Of a DNA stretch of 39,812 nt, positions 1-8,400 are shown piece after piece (position 1 is the first letter of the stretch; the number at the start of each line of letters is the position of its first letter). A program made the translations under genes and the position numbers. This DNA is from Candidatus Gastranaerophilales bacterium (GTDB lineage Bacteria > Cyanobacteriota > Vampirovibrionia > Gastranaerophilales > Gastranaerophilaceae): NCBI GenBank assembly GCA_944324475.1, contig CALUWK010000015.1:1-39812 (forward strand). Reading direction: 5' to 3'. The notes below the pieces were generated by a model, which saw only the letters and a program-made list of their open reading frames with translations, made no database searches and was not told the origin of the DNA.

Positions 1-53
1 ACTAACACACTAACCTTTTCTACACGAGAATCAAGCAAAAAGATTTTCAAAAA

Positions 54-80
54 CCCTCAGAAATGAGGGCTTTTTTTATT
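54..80. terminator. Rho-independent terminator, probably bidirectional
   Basis: CCCTCA (54-59) pairs with TGAGGG (64-69) around a GAAA tetraloop, followed on the plus strand by CT7. On the minus strand the same stem is followed by T5. It therefore ends pyrG (minus) and can also end a plus-strand transcript entering from outside the window. A weaker stem just before it, GAGAATC (26-32) with GATTTTC (42-48), may belong to the 3' end of that incoming transcript, whose identity cannot be seen. Confidence 0.85.
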
Positions 81-88
81 GTTATAAG

Positions 89-1690
89 TTATTTTTGATT
101 AAGTACAGCGTTTATAAAACCTAAGAATAGCGGATGAGGTTTTTGGGGTCTTGATTTGAATTCAGGATGGAATTGGCATGCTACAAACCAGTCATTTTTT
201 GGAATTTCTATAATTTCTGCAAGTAGTCCATCAGGACTTGTTCCAGATATTACTAGTCCATTTTTTTCCAGAAGTTCTCTATATTCATTGTTAAGTTCAA
301 ATCTATGTCTGTGTCTTTCGTATATTAATTCATTATTGTATACCTTATAAGCTTTGGAGTTGTTTTTTATTTTACATGGGTATGAACCAAGGCGCATGGT
401 TGCTCCGTATCCTAAAATGTTTTTTTGTTCTTCAAGTAAATCAACGATTTTAAATTCAGTATTTTTATCAAATTCTGTAGAATTAGCATCTTTTAGATTT
501 GCCACATTCCTTGCAAATTCAATTACTGCACATTGCATACCAAGACACAATCCTAAATATGGTATATTGTTTTCTCTTGCGTATTTAATTACTTTTAGTT
601 TTCCTTCAATTCCTCTGACACCAAATCCTCCAGGGACTAAGATGCCATCTACATCTGATAAATATTCGTTTGCTTCCTTGTCTGAGGTTATATTTTCTGA
701 AGCTATCCATTTTATGTTGATTTTTGCAGAATTTTTGTAGCCGGCGTGTTTTAAACTTTCTACAACTGAAATATAAGCATCATTCAATTCGGTATATTTT
801 CCGACAAGTGCTATTGTGGCTTCTTTTTTGGGATGTTTTATAGCTTCAATCATTTCTTGCCAGTCTGATAAGTTTGGAGTTTTATTTTCCATTCCTAGAA
901 AATTTAATATTTCTTTAGTAATTCCTTGTTCTTCAAGATAAAGAGGTACTTCATAAATTGTATCCATATCTTTGCACTCAATAACACAATTTTTGTTGAC
1001 AGAACAAAACAGTGCAAGTTTATCTTTTTCATTTTTACCTATTGGTATTTGAGTTCTTAAAACTAGCATTTCGGGCTGAATTCCATAACTTCTTAAAACA
1101 TTTACACTGTGTTGGGAAGGTTTTGTTTTAAGTTCGCCCGAGGTTGGCAGATAAGGCAAAAGTGTTACATGAATTGACATGGAATTACCATATCCGATTT
1201 CGGAGCGAAATTGCCTTATCGCTTCAATAAAGGGGAGGCTTTCAATATCACCTATTGTACCTCCGATTTCTGCTATTAAAATATCCGGCTCATCTTTTTT
1301 TGTGGCTTTAATTAATCTTGATTTAATTTCTCCTGTTATGTGAGGTATCATTTGTACTGTAGCACCAAGATATTCACCTTTTCTCTCTTTATTTATTACT
1401 GTTTGGTATACGCTTCCTGAAGTTACATTATTTATTTGAGAGAGATTTGTGTTTATAAATCTCTCGTAATGTCCTAAATCGAGGTCGGTTTCTGCTCCAT
1501 CATCACATACAAAAACCTCACCATGTTGAAAGGGACTCATTGTTCCAGGATCAACATTTATATATGGATCAAATTTTTGAATGGAGACTTTGTATCCTCT
1601 TGAAACCAGAAGCCTACCTAACGAGGCGGCTAGAATCCCCTTTCCCAAGGAGCTTACTACACCGCCTGTTATAAAAATATATTTTGTCAT
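89..1690 (-). CDS. pyrG: CTP synthase (glutamine hydrolysing)
   Basis: CTP synthase makes CTP from UTP, ATP and glutamine in the cytoplasm. The 533 residues match the family length (545 in E. coli). The N-terminal synthetase domain carries the SSLGKG P-loop-like motif near residue 13 and the [12 protein letters not shown] region. The C-terminal class-I glutamine amidotransferase domain has the oxyanion motif GGFGVRG near 354, nucleophile Cys382 in GLCLGMQ, and His508/Glu510 in the FHPE motif, so all catalytic residues are present. The start has a Shine-Dalgarno AAAGGA about 7 bases upstream. It lies 9 bases after gatC on the same strand, so the two are probably co-transcribed, and it ends at the hairpin at 54-80. 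Confidence 0.98.
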   Translation of the reverse strand: MTKYIFITGGVVSSLGKGILAASLGRLLVSRGYKVSIQKFDPYINVDPGTMSPFQHGEVFVCDDGAETDLDLGHYERFINTNLSQINNVTSGSVYQTVINKERKGEYLGATVQMIPHITGEIKSRLIKATKKDEPDILIAEIGGTIGDIESLPFIEAIRQFRSEIGYGNSMSIHVTLLPYLPTSGELKTKPSQHSVNVLRSYGIQPEMLVLRTQIPIGKNEKDKLALFCSVNKNCVIECKDMDTIYEVPLYLEEQGITKEILNFLGMENKTPNLSDWQEMIEAIKHPKKEATIALVGKYTELNDAYISVVESLKHAGYKNSAKINIKWIASENITSDKEANEYLSDVDGILVPGGFGVRGIEGKLKVIKYARENNIPYLGLCLGMQCAVIEFARNVANLKDANSTEFDKNTEFKIVDLLEEQKNILGYGATMRLGSYPCKIKNNSKAYKVYNNELIYERHRHRFELNNEYRELLEKNGLVISGTSPDGLLAEIIEIPKNDWFVACQFHPEFKSRPQKPHPLFLGFINAVLNQK

Positions 1691-1699
1691 TTTTTTCCT

Positions 1700-1981
1700 T
1701 TAGTTAATTTTTGGAACTTTAAAAAATTCACCTTCAACATCAGGTGCATTTTGCATTAGTTCCTCTCTTGTATTTTCGTAAATTTTATTGTCTTCTCGCA
1801 CTACATTGTAAAAATCAATAGGATGGTTCATCGGATCTACATTTGATGTATCGACCTCGTTCATTTTTTCAACATGTGCTAATACATCACCTAATTGGTG
1901 AGTAAACATTTCTTTTTCATTTTCTGTAAGTTCTAATCTAGCTAATTTTGCAACATGTTCAACATCTTTAATTGTTATCAT
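1700..1981 (-). CDS. gatC: Asp-tRNA(Asn)/Glu-tRNA(Gln) amidotransferase subunit C
   Basis: This is the small subunit of GatCAB, which converts Glu-tRNA(Gln) or Asp-tRNA(Asn) to the correct amidated form. GatC wraps around and stabilises GatA. The 93-residue protein shows the family pattern: an N-terminal helix with VEHVAKLARLELTE, a following helix ending in VEKMNEVDT, and a C-terminal REDN...FKVPKI segment. An AGGAA Shine-Dalgarno lies 8 bases before the ATG. gatA and gatB are not in the window, so the complex is encoded at separate loci, as is common in cyanobacteria. It is the first gene of a gatC-pyrG unit and shares its upstream region, including a perfect inverted repeat, with the divergent response regulator. 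Confidence 0.96.
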   Translation of the reverse strand: MITIKDVEHVAKLARLELTENEKEMFTHQLGDVLAHVEKMNEVDTSNVDPMNHPIDFYNVVREDNKIYENTREELMQNAPDVEGEFFKVPKIN

Positions 1982-1999
1982 AATTTATTTCCTCAAATA

Positions 2000-2046
2000 T
2001 TAACTTAACAAAAATCTTTAGATATTGCAATTTTTTGTTAAGTTAA
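2000..2046. promoter_or_regulatory. Perfect 15-bp inverted repeat between divergent genes (putative operator)
   Basis: TTAACTTAACAAAAA (2000-2014) is exactly mirrored by TTTTTGTTAAGTTAA (2032-2046) with a 17-base spacer. Each arm also contains a tandem pair TTAAC-TTAAC. The right arm lies wholly between the -35 and -10 hexamers of the response-regulator promoter, so a protein bound there would block RNA polymerase. The predicted start site is around 2061, so the repeat should not be in that mRNA and probably acts as DNA. Autoregulation by one of the two downstream response regulators is plausible but inferred. Confidence 0.65.
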
Positions 2047-2054
2047 TTTATAAT
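2025..2054 (+). promoter_or_regulatory. Promoter of the response-regulator operon (predicted leaderless)
   Basis: TTGCAA (2025-2030), an 18-base spacer and a perfect TATAAT (2049-2054). Only 7 bases separate the -10 from the ATG at 2062, so transcription should start at or within a base or two of the start codon. There is no Shine-Dalgarno sequence. Confidence 0.75.
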
Positions 2055-2061
2055 TTTTATT

Positions 2062-2721
2062 ATGAAAAGTAAAAAAAATATATTAATTATTGAAGACCAT
2101 GCTTTAACTGCTTTTGCTCTTAAAACTTCTTTGCAGGTGATGGATTTTTGTGGTGATATTTTTGAATCTCAAAACGCAAAAGATGCATATAAAATTCTTG
2201 AAAATCACAGAATTGATTTGATTTTGATGGATTTGGGCTTGCCTGATATCAATGGAGTTGAGGCTACAAAGAAAATTAGAGAAAAAAATAAAAATGTTAA
2301 AATTATAATTCTTACTTCGCATAGCGAAAAAGATGAGGTTCAAGATTGCCTTGAAGCTGGAATTAATGCGTATTGTACAAAAGACATAAAACCTGATAAG
2401 CTGGCGGCTGTTATAAGGGATGTTATTGACGGATCGATGTACTTTGATTCTTCGGTATCTGAGTTTGTCATGCAAAAAACATCAAATCATTCGTTAAATC
2501 GAGATTCGGTTTCGGTTAAGGATTGTTACAATTTAACGCAAAAAGAAAAAAGAGTGTTAATATTATTATCGAGTGGGTTTTCAAATCAGCAAATTGCAAA
2601 AAATCTTTCAATTTCAGTTAATACAACAAAGGTTCATGTTTGTTCGATTTTACAGAAATTGGGGGTTGAAGACAGGACTCAGGCTGCTATTAAAGCTATT
2701 AGAGAGAATATTATATTGTAG
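2062..2721 (+). CDS. NarL/FixJ-family response regulator
   Basis: A 219-residue two-domain transcription factor. The receiver domain (about 5-120) has the acidic pair Glu11/Asp12, the phospho-acceptor Asp57 in LILMDLGLPD, Thr85 and Lys107, so it should be phosphorylatable. After a linker comes a LuxR-type helix-turn-helix (about 155-215) with LTQKEKRVLILLSSGFSNQQ and the recognition segment ISVNTTKVHV. No histidine kinase is adjacent, so it is an orphan here. It is first in a three-gene unit with a second response regulator 6 bases downstream and a pentapeptide-repeat protein. The start is fixed by TATAAT 7 bases upstream rather than by a ribosome binding site. The target genes are unknown. 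Confidence 0.93.
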   Translation: MKSKKNILIIEDHALTAFALKTSLQVMDFCGDIFESQNAKDAYKILENHRIDLILMDLGLPDINGVEATKKIREKNKNVKIIILTSHSEKDEVQDCLEAGINAYCTKDIKPDKLAAVIRDVIDGSMYFDSSVSEFVMQKTSNHSLNRDSVSVKDCYNLTQKEKRVLILLSSGFSNQQIAKNLSISVNTTKVHVCSILQKLGVEDRTQAAIKAIRENIIL

Positions 2722-2727
2722 GTTATT

Positions 2728-3348
2728 ATGACTTCGTTGGCAAAAATTTTAATAATTGATGATAATTCCAAATTAATGGAAGATGCTCTTCCTATGTATG
2801 GTTATGAAGTTCAGGCTGCACATGACGGTCTTATGGGACTTAAAATTTTGGATGAACATAATGATTTTGATTTAATTTTATTGGATATAGTTATGCCTAA
2901 TTTGGATGGTTGGGAGACTTTGAAGGCTATTCGTTCAAATGAAAAGGTGTCAAAGATTCCGATTATAATGCTTACATCTGTTTCTGATACCAATAAGCAG
3001 ATTTCAGGTCTTAAATTTGGTGCAGATGATTATGTTACAAAACCTTTTGTTCTTCCAAATTTACTTGCAAGGATTGAAGCGTTATTAAGACGTTCTTCGT
3101 GGAATAAAGACGTTAAGCAGCATAAACCGTTGTTTTTTCTTAATGGCGATGAGATTACTCCTCTTACAGCCAGAGAGAAAGAGATTTTATCTTTCGTTGC
3201 AAAAGGAAAGTCAAATGCTCAAATTGCAGAATCTTTGTTTGTTAGAGAAGTCACAATAAAGACTCATCTGAATAGTATATATAGAAAGTTAAAAGTTGAT
3301 AACAGAGTTCAAGCTGTTTTGCTTGCTCAGCAAATGGAAATTATTTAA
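2728..3348 (+). CDS. Second NarL-type response regulator
   Basis: 206 residues: a receiver domain (about 5-122) with Asp11/Asp12, phospho-acceptor Asp53 in LLDIVMPNLDG, Thr83 and Lys105 in DDYVTKPF, then a LuxR-type helix-turn-helix (about 143-200) beginning LTAREKEIL. The segment between the DD pair and GYEV is about 3 residues shorter than usual, which would trim helix alpha-1, the helix that normally docks on a histidine kinase. The receiver resembles OmpR-type receivers (DDYVTKPF) although the output domain is NarL-like, a combination seen in cyanobacterial regulators. An AGG 6 bases before the ATG serves as ribosome binding site. It is probably co-transcribed with the regulator upstream. 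A heterodimer is possible but not shown. Confidence 0.92.
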   Translation: MTSLAKILIIDDNSKLMEDALPMYGYEVQAAHDGLMGLKILDEHNDFDLILLDIVMPNLDGWETLKAIRSNEKVSKIPIIMLTSVSDTNKQISGLKFGADDYVTKPFVLPNLLARIEALLRRSSWNKDVKQHKPLFFLNGDEITPLTAREKEILSFVAKGKSNAQIAESLFVREVTIKTHLNSIYRKLKVDNRVQAVLLAQQMEII

Positions 3349-3361
3349 AAAGGGATAAAAA

Positions 3362-3886
3362 ATGCAAAAAACTGAAAATTTTGTTGAAATGATTTTAAAT
3401 GATTACAATTCTTTTATGGAGATTCATTCTAAAAATTCTGATATAGATATTTCGGAAGGTGATTTTACGAGGGTTTCTTTGGAAAATATGGATTTTTCCA
3501 ATGTTGATTTTTCTGGTTCAACATTTCAGGAAGCTAATCTTGTAAATATTGATTTCACCGATTGTGATCTTTCCAGTGTTGATTTTTCTCGTGCTGTGCT
3601 TACTGAGTGTAATTTTTCGGGTTCAATTTTAAATGGTACTAATTTTAATTATGCGACAGTCAGTTATTGTAACTTCTCTGATTCTGATATGGCAGGGTGT
3701 AACCTTTCAGAAGCTAATCTGACTGATAGTGATTTTTCTACTAGTGAAAATCTCGAATCTTGTAGATTTGATGAGAGTACTGTGTGGCCTGATTCAGAAA
3801 AATTGCCAGAAGATTTTGATTGCACTTACAATTATGATTTGTCTTCTTTAAGAGAAGATGAAGAAAACGTATCTGAAAATTATTAG
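3362..3886 (+). CDS. Pentapeptide-repeat protein
   Basis: 174 residues. After an N-terminal leader of about 30 residues come roughly 17 consecutive five-residue units of the A(D/N)LXX type (for example VDFSG, ANLVN, CDLSS, CNFSG, ANLTD), which should fold as a right-handed quadrilateral beta-helix. The repeats are unusually rich in Asp, Ser and Phe. The C-terminal tail carries the VWPDSEKLP motif that often caps cyanobacterial pentapeptide proteins. There is no signal peptide or membrane segment, so it is probably cytosolic. Shine-Dalgarno AAAGGGA precedes the ATG, and it is the third gene of the response-regulator unit. Its stop overlaps the stop of the opposing cupin gene by 4 bases. The molecular role is unknown; some family members mimic DNA. 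Confidence 0.9.
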   Translation: MQKTENFVEMILNDYNSFMEIHSKNSDIDISEGDFTRVSLENMDFSNVDFSGSTFQEANLVNIDFTDCDLSSVDFSRAVLTECNFSGSILNGTNFNYATVSYCNFSDSDMAGCNLSEANLTDSDFSTSENLESCRFDESTVWPDSEKLPEDFDCTYNYDLSSLREDEENVSENY

Positions 3887-4317
3887 TCTTCTTCAATAAT
3901 TAAATCAAGATTGTTAGCCCCGATTATTCTTGTTTTATCTGTGGATTTGTCGTAGTTACCGGGTTTTATTATGTAGAATTTTGTGTCTTCTTGGTAAACT
4001 ACATTGTGGCCACCTTTATATATTATAATTGAGTCGTTTGTTTTAATTATAGTGCTTTTTATGTATATTCCTTTGTCGTTATAGAAATCAACTCTGGCTG
4101 AGCCTTCCAGTATTATTATTATTTCGTCTATTTTTCTACATTTATTTTTTATATGATTATGATAGTGCGCACCTGTTTTATAGTCTTTTTTTCTGTTTAT
4201 TATTCCATATTGAAGTTCGTCGTTTTCTTCTGTAAAAAAAGAAATATCCGAGCAGTTATTGCCTGCTTTGATAATTTTAGCATATATTACATTATTATCT
4301 TTAATTAGTTTAATCAT
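3883..4317 (-). CDS. Cupin-fold protein of unknown function
   Basis: 144 residues with a single cupin-like beta-barrel. The segment [10 protein letters not shown] (about 49-58) followed by the I-I-E-G-S-A-R-V strand resembles cupin motif 1 (HxH...E...G), and GGHNVVYQ around 103 resembles motif 2, so a metal may be bound. The start codon lies within the end of panD (8-base overlap), giving translational coupling, so the two are expressed together. Small cupins of this type often sit beside sugar or cofactor biosynthesis genes; nothing in the sequence identifies a substrate. It meets the pentapeptide gene tail-to-tail with no terminator visible between them. Confidence 0.75.
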   Translation of the reverse strand: MIKLIKDNNVIYAKIIKAGNNCSDISFFTEENDELQYGIINRKKDYKTGAHYHNHIKNKCRKIDEIIIILEGSARVDFYNDKGIYIKSTIIKTNDSIIIYKGGHNVVYQEDTKFYIIKPGNYDKSTDKTRIIGANNLDLIIEED

Positions 4318-4669
4318 TTAAATCGATAAGCTTATTATTATCGTCCACATGTGCAATTTTAGGAGAAAAGTTTTTTTGTTCTTCGTCATTCAAAAGTGCG
4401 TATGCTACGATTATTATTTTGTCTTTAACTTGTGCTTTTCTGGCTGCTGCACCGTTTAAGCATATAATTCCTGAGTTTTCTTTTCCTTCAATAACATAAG
4501 TTGAAAAACGTTCTCCATTGTTTATATTTAAAATTTCAACTTTTTGGTTTTTTTTAATTCCTGATGCAGTTAACAAGGCTTTATCTATAGTGATTGAACC
4601 GACGTATTCAAGATTTGCTTCGGTTACTGTTGCTCTATGTATTTTACCGTATAAAAATTCACTTAACAT
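4310..4669 (-). CDS. panD: Aspartate 1-decarboxylase proenzyme
   Basis: Produces beta-alanine from L-aspartate for pantothenate and coenzyme A synthesis. The 119-residue proenzyme has the self-cleavage site Gly24-Ser25 in [10 protein letters not shown], where Ser25 becomes the pyruvoyl cofactor, and the conserved LNGAAAR substrate-binding loop near 70-77. Full length. It lies 12 bases after the WG-repeat gene, with no Shine-Dalgarno but with TAAAAT ending 6 bases before the ATG. It could therefore have its own leaderless transcript as well as read-through. The other pantothenate genes (panB, panC) are not in the window. Confidence 0.96.
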   Translation of the reverse strand: MLSEFLYGKIHRATVTEANLEYVGSITIDKALLTASGIKKNQKVEILNINNGERFSTYVIEGKENSGIICLNGAAARKAQVKDKIIIVAYALLNDEEQKNFSPKIAHVDDNNKLIDLND

Positions 4670-4681
4670 AGAATTATTTTA

Positions 4682-5326
4682 TCATAAAAAATAATTACAA
4701 GGTACGTTATTTTTATTTCCAATTTGGCAAAATTTAAGCTTGCAGCTATTATTTTTGCAATTAAGGCGTTTTATGTTGTATGTCATTAAAGTAACGTTAT
4801 TTCCAAATCTGTCAATTACGCCACAGTGTTCGTTATCTATACATGCTTTTATATAGTAGTTTGAAAAAGGACAAATGTAATCATAAGTAGGCTTTATTAT
4901 CCATTCTCCCTTTGTATTAATTATTCCGTATTTTTCTTTTTCGTTTATTATAATTGCAACTACTGCTTTTTCACCTTTAAATTCTTCGGCTTTTGAGTAT
5001 TTGTATTCTATTATTAAGTTGTTTTTGTTGTCAATATATCCAAATTTGCCGGTTTTTCTGTCAAACGACCTAATTAGTTTTTTGTTGTTAATTTTAGCTA
5101 ATATGAATTCATAAGGCAGGGCAATTTGCGCAGAGGCTCTGGAGTTATACTTATCTAGAGGGACTATAACCTCGCTTGTTGATTTGCTTATATATCCATA
5201 GCTATTTACATTTTTAATCGGAAAAAGAAATTTAAGAGAGTAAAAATTCATTATAAGTTCAACTGAAATTATAATGCAAATAATATATATTATTGTTTCA
5301 GTTGTTTTTTCGATTATTTTTTTCAT
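4682..5326 (-). CDS. WG-repeat membrane-anchored protein
   Basis: The chosen start (ATG at 5326) gives 214 residues. A single hydrophobic segment near the N-terminus (about residues 10-30, IIYIICIIISVELI) anchors the protein, and the rest should be outside the membrane. It contains WG-type beta repeats: KFGYIDNKNNLIIEYKY, KYGIINTKGEWIIKPTYD and a degenerate CGVIDRFGN. The C-terminus has five cysteines. A longer reading frame from a TTG at 5362 is unlikely because it would include a promoter (TTGATA-N18-TATGAT) and the T-tract of a terminator. WG repeats are thought to mediate binding; no partner is known here. Probably co-transcribed with panD and the cupin gene. Confidence 0.78.
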   Translation of the reverse strand: MKKIIEKTTETIIYIICIIISVELIMNFYSLKFLFPIKNVNSYGYISKSTSEVIVPLDKYNSRASAQIALPYEFILAKINNKKLIRSFDRKTGKFGYIDNKNNLIIEYKYSKAEEFKGEKAVVAIIINEKEKYGIINTKGEWIIKPTYDYICPFSNYYIKACIDNEHCGVIDRFGNNVTLMTYNIKRLNCKNNSCKLKFCQIGNKNNVPCNYFL

Positions 5327-5332
5327 AACAGG

Positions 5333-5362
5333 ATCATACCACAATTTATATTTTATTATCAA
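5333..5362 (-). promoter_or_regulatory. Promoter of the WG-protein/panD/cupin unit (predicted leaderless)
   Basis: On the minus strand TTGATA (5362-5357) and TATGAT (5338-5333) are separated by 18 bases. Only 6 bases lie between the -10 and the ATG at 5326, with no Shine-Dalgarno, so the mRNA should begin close to the start codon. Confidence 0.7.
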
Positions 5363-5389
5363 AAATAAATGCGGTTTTTATAACCGCAT
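5355..5389 (-). terminator. Rho-independent terminator of the giant repeat-protein gene
   Basis: ATGCGGTT (5369-5376) pairs with AACCGCAT (5382-5389) around a 5-base loop. On the minus strand the stem is followed by TTATTTTTG. It is about 95 bases past the stop of the 1433-residue protein and overlaps the -35 of the next promoter. Confidence 0.75.
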
Positions 5390-5392
5390 AAG

Positions 5393-5428
5393 TCAAGAAA
5401 GGAATGGTTAGACTATTAACTTTCTTGA
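5393..5428. other. 9-bp inverted repeat in the 3' region of the giant gene
   Basis: TCAAGAAAG (5393-5401) is perfectly mirrored by CTTTCTTGA (5420-5428) with an 18-base interior. It lies between the giant gene's stop and its terminator, so it would be transcribed and could form a 3' stem that protects the message, or it could be a protein-binding site. No known RNA family is recognised. Confidence 0.45.
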
Positions 5429-5482
5429 TTATTGCATAAAATTGAATATTAATGCAAATTTGTTACTAAATTGTTACATATA

Positions 5483-8400
5483 CTATACGTTTTGTTTAGT
5501 ATCTTTTTGTTTTGTTATATTTACAGCACCTGTATATTTGTCAATTTCGATATGTACATATTGTCCGTTATATTTTTCTACTTCGTCAATTATTGCTCTT
5601 TTTGTTTCACCTTGATCATCATAACCTAAATCTGATAAGGTGTTTTCTATTATATCGGTTATATTATAACCTTTGTTGCTATCTATTGTGATTTTGTCAT
5701 CATTGTAAGAAATTGTTGCCATAGCTTGTTGTTGATCTCCCCACAATTCTTGCCAAGTATCCATTACTTGTTGGGTCATCGTTCCATCGGACGATATTTT
5801 TGTTTTAGTGTAATATTTATCATTTTGACCAAACATAGGACCATAGATTATTTTCGACCCGTCAGTAAATTCAACTTCCAGACTGCCGTTATCTCCAACA
5901 GATCCTTTTTTTATGCCGTAACCATTGTTTGTATACCATTCTATTCCTCTTTTTGCATGTCTTGCATTGTATTTATCTTGATGTTCATCCATTGCGTTGT
6001 ATAAATTTTCTAAAAATTTGTCATCATCATTTAAAATTGAAAATTCTTTTAATGAATCAGTTCCCATTGCATCTTCCATAATTTGTTCTTGTTGGTCATT
6101 TAAATTCGAAATTGAACTTGGAATGCAAGTTGTTGCTATAACTGCACCATTTTCATCATATTCTGTTTCAAGCATTCCTCCGTTCATTGGAACTTCTTGT
6201 TTTATTGTTTTTCCTGTTTCTGGATTTGTTATATTGCATACATACCCATATTTGGAATCAAGGGCATAGTTGTATATATACGTTTTGTCGTCTTGGGTTA
6301 TTAGTAATTCAATTTCATTTTTATTTGTATCTATTTTTATATCATCACTTTCTACTCCAAGTTCATCAATTTTTTGTTGTGCAGCTATAGCATAAGGAAT
6401 TTCAGCTCCGTTTTCAACAAGAACTATTCCATCTTTTGATTTTGCATTTGTAATTGTTCCGTTTTCATCTAATTCTATTGTTGCACCATCTTCAAAGGTA
6501 TAAGTCGTTTTATCTTGTCCTATATTTAATTGACTTAATTGTGTTTGTTCAATATTTAGGCCAATTTGTGCAAAATTATCTTTTTGATTTTGGATAATGC
6601 TTACTGCATCTTGTGCACTACTTGATAATAGCCCTTCTGAATTACCATTAATTGTTAATTGTGATAAATTTCCATTATTATCATAGCTTTCTGTTACACT
6701 GTTTTCTTCTTTAGTTGTAGAGAGAATATATCCATTTGTATCAGGTGAATACGCATATGCTATACCATCTTTACTGAAACTTATTGTTGAATCATTTTGT
6801 GTAATTTCACTGCTTTCTACTCCAAGTTCATCAATTTTTTCTTGTGCAGCTATAGCATAAGGAATTTCAGCTCCATTTTCAACAAGAACTATTCCATCTT
6901 TTGATTTTGCATTTGTAATTGTTCCGTTTTCATCTAATTCTGCAGTTGCACCATCTTCAAAGGTATAAGTTGTTTTTCCTTTATCTGTGTTTATTTCCGT
7001 TATTAATGAATCTATACCTATATTTTCTAATTCTTCTTTATAAGAATTGTTGATGTTTTCAAATGCATCTGCAGTTTCTGCTTTCATTTTTGTTTCACCT
7101 TGATCATTAATGGTCATGGTTATAATTTTATCGTTATCGCTATTGTAAATGTTGGTTTGACCATCGGCGTCATTTTTTTCAACTTTTATTCCGTTATCAA
7201 GTGTATATATTGTTATTCCATCTGCAGATTTTTCTATTTCTGATATTTTGGTGTCGGATGTAATTATTTGTGCATTTTGAAGCATTGTTTCATATGAATC
7301 TGCAAAATATACTAAATCTCCGGAAACTTCGCTTCTTAGATTAATGGCATCTCCTGTTATTTGTGCTTTTAATTGGTTTCCATTTTCGTATGAGCTAATT
7401 GTAATGCTATTGCCTTCTTTTGTATCTGTTACGGTATGTGTATAGCCGTTTTCTGTGTATGAATACACATATGCTATACCATCTTTACTGAAACTTATTG
7501 TTGAATCATTTTGTGTAATTTCACTGCTTTCTACTCCAAGTTCATCAATTTTTTGTTGTGCAGCCATAGCATAAGGAATTTCAGCTCCATTTTCAACGGT
7601 TGTAATTCCGCTTGCTTCGATAATTTCTTGAACTTCGCCATTGTTATTGTATGTGACTGATTTTCCGTTTTCAGTTGCTATTAATACACCATTTACAACT
7701 TTGTAAGTTGGAGTTTGCAGTCCTTGCTCAGTAATATTTAACGTTTTACCTTCGTTTAAAAATTGACCAATGTCATCATTTGTTAAATTTTTTCCTGATG
7801 TTATTTTTCCGCTTGCATCATATACAACTGCTTTATCTCCAGTAATCTTTGCTGTTGTTCCGTCTTCAAGAGTAAGAACAGTTGTTTCGCCTTCTGTAGT
7901 AATATTAGTTATATTCTGTTCTACGCCGATTTCAGCTAATGTTTCCGAATAGGCATCTTTTGCGCTTTCTGTTTTTGCTTCTTGTCCGCAGGGTATAACG
8001 TGAGTTACTCTGCTTTCATCAAGTGCTCTAATGTATATTCCGTTAGATGTTCCATCTGCTGTTGTTTGTCCGCCTTGGACTATAAGCAGTTTTCCGTTTT
8101 CATCATATCCATATACGGTTGCTGCAAGTGGTGTGCCATCAGCACCTGTTCTAAATACTATATCACCGGGTTGTAGCTCGTAGCCCTCTTGTATTTCGTA
8201 ATCTTTTGCAAAATCACCAAATTCATTTCGTGTAAGTGAATCTTTTTTTAATAATTCATTTAAGGTTTCACTGTTACCACCGGTTAAAATATATGCTGCC
8301 TGAATAGCTGCACTTACTGAAACTTTATTTGTAGATGGCATAGTAAAGCCTTCTGGAAGTAGTCCGTTAAGGCCATTTTTGTCTGTTCCTGCTGTACCTT

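Noticed and set aside
5327-5362. Upstream TTG start adding 12 residues to the WG-repeat protein
   Set aside because: The extension would contain the promoter and sit on the terminator T-tract. ATG 5326 fits the leaderless pattern.
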